64,000 nucleotides of DNA, taken from assembly GCF_003612565.1 (NCBI RefSeq), contig NZ_RAZG01000008.1:1-64000 (forward strand), in the 5' to 3' direction. The stretch is from Roseburia sp. 1XD42-69. Lineage in GTDB: Bacteria > Bacillota > Clostridia > Lachnospirales > Lachnospiraceae. Positions 60,077-64,000 of this stretch are shown piece by piece. Each line of letters opens with the position of its first letter. The first letter of the stretch is position 1. The notes beneath the pieces are model-generated. The model ran no database searches and was not told the DNA's origin. It saw only the letters and a program-made list of their open reading frames with translations. Made by a program: the position numbers and the translations under genes.

Positions 60077-61009
60077 TCATTCAATCCATTCAGTAATCAC
60101 TATAAACTTTATATTTTTTTCATCATCACTCCAAATTCTCACATTATTATTTCTATCAAATTTGTACTTTGTTTGTGAAATAAAATCATTATAATCAATC
60201 TTTTCATATTTTTGATACTCACCTGTAATTGCACTGAAAAAATATTCCATTCTATCGAAGCAAATAAATATTTCGCAGTCTTCTGTAATCTTGAACGCCT
60301 CTATTTCCCTTATATCATTTGCGCTTTTAACACTTTTTTCCACTTCTAATACGCAATTATCTAACTCAATATATCTACCTGTAGTAGTAGCTGGCGTATC
60401 AATAAATGTTTCTACAAGTTCTGAGTTCTCAATATCTATATCATATTTGCTAAGTACAAATAAATCTGTTTGGTAAACAAGCAAATATCCAAATACACTT
60501 GCTCCTAAAATAGCCGTTATAAGCGTCATAGCAATAAGAAAATGCGTATATGACTTGAATAGTTTTCTTATTTTATCTGATACAAAATATCCAATATATG
60601 CACCTAATACATTAAATATCAAATCATCAACATCTGTACTCCCAAGCGCAAAAAGGAGTTGCGTAATTTCAATTAACAGGCTGAATATGATAGCGGCACA
60701 TAAAACCCCTTTACGTTTTTTGTTAGAGATAATTGGAAAAAGTATTCCAAACGGAATAAATAAAACGATATTTCCTACTACATTTTCAATGATTCGTCCT
60801 ATAGAAGTATTTGAAACAGCCATATCATAAATTGATTTAAAGGGAATGACACTGATTGTCCTTTCACTTGCACCTATGGCAGAAAATAAGTTATTTAATG
60901 TTACTTGTTTGAAAAAGGTTATGCGAATCAGAAAGATAACATATATAATAAAAAATACCCACTGACAGCCACGCAAAATTTTTTCATAGTTTTTATTTTG
61001 ATTATCCAT
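60077..61009 (-). CDS. VanZ-family membrane protein
   Basis: The 310-residue protein has a VanZ-like membrane domain: FFIIYVIFLIRITFFKQ, VIPFKSIYD, IIENVVGNIVLFIPFGIL, LIEITQLLFALGSTDVDDLI and NVLGAYIGYF. A C-terminal extracytoplasmic domain of about 130 residues follows. VanZ proteins give low-level teicoplanin tolerance in some van clusters, but many are unrelated to resistance. The ATG 61009 follows GGAGG. It is the last gene after the histidine kinase and response regulator. Confidence 0.82.
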   Translation of the reverse strand: MDNQNKNYEKILRGCQWVFFIIYVIFLIRITFFKQVTLNNLFSAIGASERTISVIPFKSIYDMAVSNTSIGRIIENVVGNIVLFIPFGILFPIISNKKRKGVLCAAIIFSLLIEITQLLFALGSTDVDDLIFNVLGAYIGYFVSDKIRKLFKSYTHFLIAMTLITAILGASVFGYLLVYQTDLFVLSKYDIDIENSELVETFIDTPATTTGRYIELDNCVLEVEKSVKSANDIREIEAFKITEDCEIFICFDRMEYFFSAITGEYQKYEKIDYNDFISQTKYKFDRNNNVRIWSDDEKNIKFIVITEWIE

Positions 61010-61025
61010 AGCAATTCCTCCAAGA

Positions 61026-61076
61026 AAAAAACTCATTCTACTGGGGGATTATTATACCCTGTTGAAGTGAGTTTTT
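61026..61076 (-). terminator. Imperfect terminator/attenuator between kinase and VanZ genes
   Basis: AAAAACTCATTC and GAAGTGAGTTTTT pair with one bulge. On the minus strand the second arm is followed by TTTTTTT and then directly by the VanZ ribosome site. A TATAAT lies in the loop. It may reduce read-through from the kinase gene or add a separate promoter. Confidence 0.4.
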
Positions 61077-61111
61077 GATTCTTTATTTCTTTTTGATTTC
61101 TTATTTTTTTC

Positions 61112-62218
61112 TTATCGCTGCTTTTCCGCAACAGGCAGCTTGACTTCAAACACTGTTATTTCATCATCACTCATAGCATATATGCTTCCATTGTGTATTC
61201 TTACAATTTCCTTTGCGATTGCCAAGCCAAGCCCTGTTCCGCTTTCTTCTGATTCCCCATATTCTTTGGAACGGTAAAACTTATCAAAAATATGCCCCAA
61301 TTCATCAGCAGGTATTGTTTTGCCGTAATTCTTAATGGAAACAGTTATATAAGATAAAGTTTGGCTGGCATAAATTTCAATCGAACTTTTCGGATAACTG
61401 TAATTTATAGCATTTTTCAGAAGATTATGGAATACTCTTGCAATCTTTTCTGAATCCCCTATTATAAACAGTCCTTCCCCCAACTTTAAATCAATGTGCA
61501 GCTCTTTGGGTTTAAGCAACGGGTAAAATTCATCTGCTAACTGTTCTATTAAAAAACATATGTCTATTTCCCGTTTCACCAAAGTTTTGTCTGATAAACT
61601 ATATCTTGTTATATCAAAAAAATCATCTATCAGTTTTTCAAACTGTATAGCCTTGCGGAAAGCAACTTTTGTATATTTTTCCCGTTGTATGGCTGGCATA
61701 TCCGGCGCTTCACACAATAGGCTTAAATAACCTACCACGGAAGCAAGCGGGGTTCTAATGTCATGCGCAAGGTAAGTAAGCGTATCTGATTTTTTCTGCG
61801 CTTCAATTTCCAGTAAATGCTGTTGCTCACGGTTCTGCATTTTTATAAGATTAAGCCAATTTTGCAAATCGGAAAATTCTAAAGGGAGTTCTATGTTATC
61901 CGCTGAATTGTCAACAACATACTCCAAGGAATCCAATACTTTTAATATCTTCCTTGATGAACTTCTTTCTATTGCAATCCACATAAGTAACTCTAATATG
62001 AGAAAACCAAATACAATAATTGAAGGCTCATAATCATGTACAAAACACGCAAAATCGTATCCTGCTACTTTTTCTACGAAAACATAAAAATTGTTGTTGC
62101 CTACACTTTCAATTACTAAACAAACAGCCAAAAGGACAAAGAACACAATAAATGCACCTATAAAATGCCTAAGCAATAATAGCTTTCTATATTTCTTTGA
62201 AAATTTGTTACTCAACAA
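61112..62218 (-). CDS. Sensor histidine kinase, VanS-like
   Basis: The 368-residue kinase has two membrane helices in the first 80 residues (LRHFIGAFIVFFVLLAVCLVI; IIVFGFLILELLMWIAIE). HisKA has LAHDIRTPLASVVGYLSLL (phospho-accepting His), with LLKNAINYSYPKS (N-box) and SGTGLGLAIAKEI (G-box) following. It overlaps the response regulator gene by 11 bases. The layout resembles VanS/SalK-type kinases in a van-like arrangement; the signal is unknown. Confidence 0.9.
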   Translation of the reverse strand: MLSNKFSKKYRKLLLLRHFIGAFIVFFVLLAVCLVIESVGNNNFYVFVEKVAGYDFACFVHDYEPSIIVFGFLILELLMWIAIERSSSRKILKVLDSLEYVVDNSADNIELPLEFSDLQNWLNLIKMQNREQQHLLEIEAQKKSDTLTYLAHDIRTPLASVVGYLSLLCEAPDMPAIQREKYTKVAFRKAIQFEKLIDDFFDITRYSLSDKTLVKREIDICFLIEQLADEFYPLLKPKELHIDLKLGEGLFIIGDSEKIARVFHNLLKNAINYSYPKSSIEIYASQTLSYITVSIKNYGKTIPADELGHIFDKFYRSKEYGESEESGTGLGLAIAKEIVRIHNGSIYAMSDDEITVFEVKLPVAEKQR

Positions 62219-62900
62219 TATATCCTACTCCCCATATTGTTTTTATGAATTTCGGCTTTTCACCAATATCATTCAATTTTTCTCGTATATGTCTGATTTG
62301 AACCATTACCGTATTTCTGCTGTTCTTAAAATACTTTTCTCCCCATATAATCTGAAATAGTTCATCAGCACTATATACCTTTCCCCTGTTTTTACATAAA
62401 AGCCATAATATTGAAAATTCTGTGGGGGTTAGTTTAATCTGTTCCCCGTTTAATCTACATTCATGCGAAGTTTTATTTAACAGAAGTCCAGCTATTGTAA
62501 CCATTTCATTTGAGCTAATTTTTTTACCGTCATAATCATGTACCCTCCGTAGATGCGCCTTAACTCTTGCTACAAGTTCAATCGGAAGAAATGGTTTTGT
62601 AACATAGTCGTCTGCCCCCAAAGATAAACCTGTAACTTTATCTGTTCCCTCTGTTTTAGATGTAAGCAATATAATGGGATAGGTATATTTCTTCCGTATT
62701 TCTCTGCATAAAGTAAAGCCATTTCCGTCTGGCAGCATTATATCTATTATTGCCAAGTCAAAACATTCACTGTCTATCACTGAAAATGCGTCTTGAAACG
62801 TGTAATATTTAAAACATTGAAATTGTTCATTTTGCAAAAATACCTCAATCAAATCAGCAATTTCTTGTTCATCGTCTACTAACAATATTTTGCCGCTCAT
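62208..62900 (-). CDS. OmpR-family response regulator, VanR-like
   Basis: This 230-residue regulator has the receiver with ILLVDDEQEIADLIEVFL (acidic pocket), AIIDIMLPDGNGF (phospho-Asp) and YVTKPFLPIELVARVKAHL, and a winged-helix C-terminus with LTPTEFSILWLLCKN and RNTVMVQIRHIREKL. The start ATG 62900 follows GAGG; the longer frame is not used. It has a promoter at 62947-62975. Confidence 0.92.
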   Translation of the reverse strand: MSGKILLVDDEQEIADLIEVFLQNEQFQCFKYYTFQDAFSVIDSECFDLAIIDIMLPDGNGFTLCREIRKKYTYPIILLTSKTEGTDKVTGLSLGADDYVTKPFLPIELVARVKAHLRRVHDYDGKKISSNEMVTIAGLLLNKTSHECRLNGEQIKLTPTEFSILWLLCKNRGKVYSADELFQIIWGEKYFKNSRNTVMVQIRHIREKLNDIGEKPKFIKTIWGVGYIVE

Positions 62901-62946
62901 TGTTTTTTCCTCATTTCCTTTTACTTCGTGGTATTCTATGGATATT

Positions 62947-62975
62947 ATTATACTGTGTTTATATAGATTTTTCAA
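62947..62975 (-). promoter_or_regulatory. Promoter of the VanR-like operon
   Basis: On the minus strand TTGAAA (62970-62975) and TATAAT (62947-62952) are spaced by 17 bases, giving a clear sigma-A promoter for the regulator, kinase and perhaps VanZ genes. Confidence 0.75.
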
Positions 62976-63050
62976 TTATACAGAAATAATGAGTGGGATT
63001 CCATAGCCTGTTATGCACATTTCCACAATGCTTCTTTTCTTCCTCCCGGC

Positions 63051-63254
63051 GTGGGGCTTTTCTCGCTAACTGACGTTCCTTTTCGGTTGGTCGCTTGCGG
63101 TAAATGCCCGGTTCCCTATGACATTGTGGTGGAGAAGATACGCTTTGACGAGCCAGAGCATGGGCAGACAATAGAAACGCCGGTTCGTATCTGCAAAGCC
63201 CTGAATTGTGGTATTTTGGATGTAATCGAGTTAGAAAATGATAATAAAAAATAG
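63051..63254 (+). pseudogene. Chimeric 67-residue remnant of an XRE-like gene
   Basis: The last ~25 residues (ETPVRICKALNCGILDVIEL) match the end of small Cro/CI-type regulators from conjugative elements (ICKALNCxxxDIxE). The first ~40 residues do not fit that family, and there is no helix-turn-helix N-terminus. It is probably a truncated gene joined to unrelated DNA. A terminator follows at 63299. Confidence 0.45.
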
Positions 63255-63298
63255 CTATTGCTATCTTTCGCAAAACACCATAGGAAAAGTTGTCTTTT

Positions 63299-63338
63299 AA
63301 TGCCGGGAGTGAAATTAACTACTTCACCCCGGCATTTT
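63299..63338 (+). terminator. Terminator before the sigma factor gene
   Basis: AATGCCGGGAGTGAA pairs with TTCACCCCGGCATT with one bulge and is followed by TTTT. It ends transcription of the upstream remnant. Confidence 0.7.
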
Positions 63339-63419
63339 ACCTGTAAAGATTTTTAAAAAAAGTGAACCGCATACAAAGTCATGGCGAATATAGGGTGAAC
63401 GGGCAGAGGAGGTGAAACA

Positions 63420-63944
63420 TTGGACGCAAGAGAAATCGAGAAATGTATTGACGAGTTCGGTACAGATATATATAGATTTTGCCTGAAACTCTGTATGGAC
63501 AAATCAGAAGCAGAGGACTTATATCAACAGACTTTTCTAAAAGCGTTAGAAATGGAATGGACGCTTGACTGGGAGCAAAATCCTAAAGCACTGTTTTTTT
63601 CCTTGACGCACAATCTTTGGAAAAGCAATAGACGAAAGCAGGCCCGCCGAAATATGATTGCTCCATGTAGTAATTTGGATGATGAAGCAGAAGCAGTCTT
63701 ACATTCCGAAGAAAGTATTGAAGAAAGCTATTTGCAGGAAGAGTTGATTTCAGAAGTTAATCGGATTATTGAAGCACTACCAGAAAAAATCCGAATACCG
63801 TTGACCCTGTTTTATCTTTCTAATTGTTCCGTAGAGCAAATATCAACAATCATTAAGAAACCACCCGGAACAGTAAAAAGCCGATTATTTAAGGGAAGAA
63901 GTTTGATTAAGAAAAGATTGGAGGAAGCAGGATATGAAAAATGA
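63420..63944 (+). CDS. ECF-type RNA polymerase sigma factor
   Basis: The 174-residue protein has region 2 (IYRFCLKLCMDKSEAEDLYQQTF) and region 4 (IPLTLFYLSNCSVEQISTII followed by GTVKSRLFKGR). It lacks regions 1 and 3, so it is an ECF sigma factor. The TTG start at 63420 follows GAGGAGGTG. It is followed with an 11-base overlap by its probable anti-sigma gene. Confidence 0.9.
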   Translation: MDAREIEKCIDEFGTDIYRFCLKLCMDKSEAEDLYQQTFLKALEMEWTLDWEQNPKALFFSLTHNLWKSNRRKQARRNMIAPCSNLDDEAEAVLHSEESIEESYLQEELISEVNRIIEALPEKIRIPLTLFYLSNCSVEQISTIIKKPPGTVKSRLFKGRSLIKKRLEEAGYEK

Positions 63945-64000
63945 CCTTTTCAATACAGAAATTGATGAAATCATCCGGGCTTCTATGAAAATGGCTGACG
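63934..64000 (+). CDS. Probable anti-sigma factor, truncated by the window end
   Basis: ATG 63934 opens MKNDLFNTEIDEIIRASMKM and continues to the window end. It overlaps the sigma factor end by 11 bases with an internal GGAGG upstream. The partner of an ECF factor is usually its anti-sigma factor; only about 22 residues are visible, so this is inference. Confidence 0.5.
   Translation, partial: MKNDLFNTEIDEIIRASMKMAD

Noticed and set aside
62959-63273. Minus-strand 104-residue frame upstream of the VanR-like gene
   Set aside because: It overlaps the promoter and XRE remnant, has a Lys/Arg/His-rich random composition and no ribosome site.

Overview
The window looks like the chromosome of a flagellated, low-GC Lachnospiraceae-type Clostridia, with two blocks of accessory DNA around a core block. 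The evidence is the set of Lachnospiraceae-type small families (DUF6061, DUF6075, DUF6145, DUF6382, DUF5688, DUF6240 by recognition), strong AGGAGG ribosome sites, a Tad/Flp pilus operon next to flagellin and FliS, and BofA with a YaaL-type protein. All family calls are from reading the sequence; no search was run.

Region 1 (1-11.8 kb) is accessory DNA. It holds a five-gene minus-strand operon (flavin reductase, Nudix, HAD, Nudix, KilA-N), a mobilizable-element module (MobA/L-type relaxase, hairpin- and iteron-rich putative oriT, excisionase, XRE repressor, tyrosine integrase), a Cys-rich KTR protein, a TetR-controlled serine hydrolase, and a scar where an XRE gene and a DUF6075 gene are joined tail to tail.

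Region 2 (about 11.82-30.12 kb) is an integrative element of about 18.3 kb in the 3' end of lysS. Its ends share a 15-base core from lysS and arrays of GGGCGTAA at 11-base spacing. It carries an Rpn-family nuclease gene with an in-frame internal start, followed by two further copies of the gene's 3' end, then integrase, excisionase, a P4-type primase-helicase, two unknown proteins, a second Rpn-like gene, a GC-rich recombination block (DUF5688, Rad52-like annealing protein, YqaJ exonuclease, DUF932), a BspA-type leucine-rich repeat surface protein with companions, and a MNT/HEPN pair. The flank beyond the outer core copy looks like the end of another lysS-targeting element, so the array appears to be tandem.

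Region 3 (30.1-45.4 kb) is core genome: argF-birA-DUF6145-coaX-dusB-unknown-greA-lysS as one operon, then an SPFH protein, a SleB-type wall hydrolase, pgi, murG, a HIT protein, a flavodoxin/SCP2 protein and a rhomboid protease.

Region 4 (45.4-59.7 kb) is the cell-surface block: an eleven-gene Tad pilus operon (peptidase, TadZ-like, CpaF, TadB, TadC, a 55-residue Flp pilin not previously obvious, pseudopilins, a second peptidase, FHA protein), BofA, a DUF2508 protein, then fliS, flagellin with a sigma-D-like promoter, and a 1041-residue DUF6240 protein.

Region 5 (59.8-64 kb) is accessory again: VanR/VanS-like two-component system with a VanZ-family protein, gene fragments, an ECF sigma factor and the start of its probable anti-sigma partner, cut by the window end.
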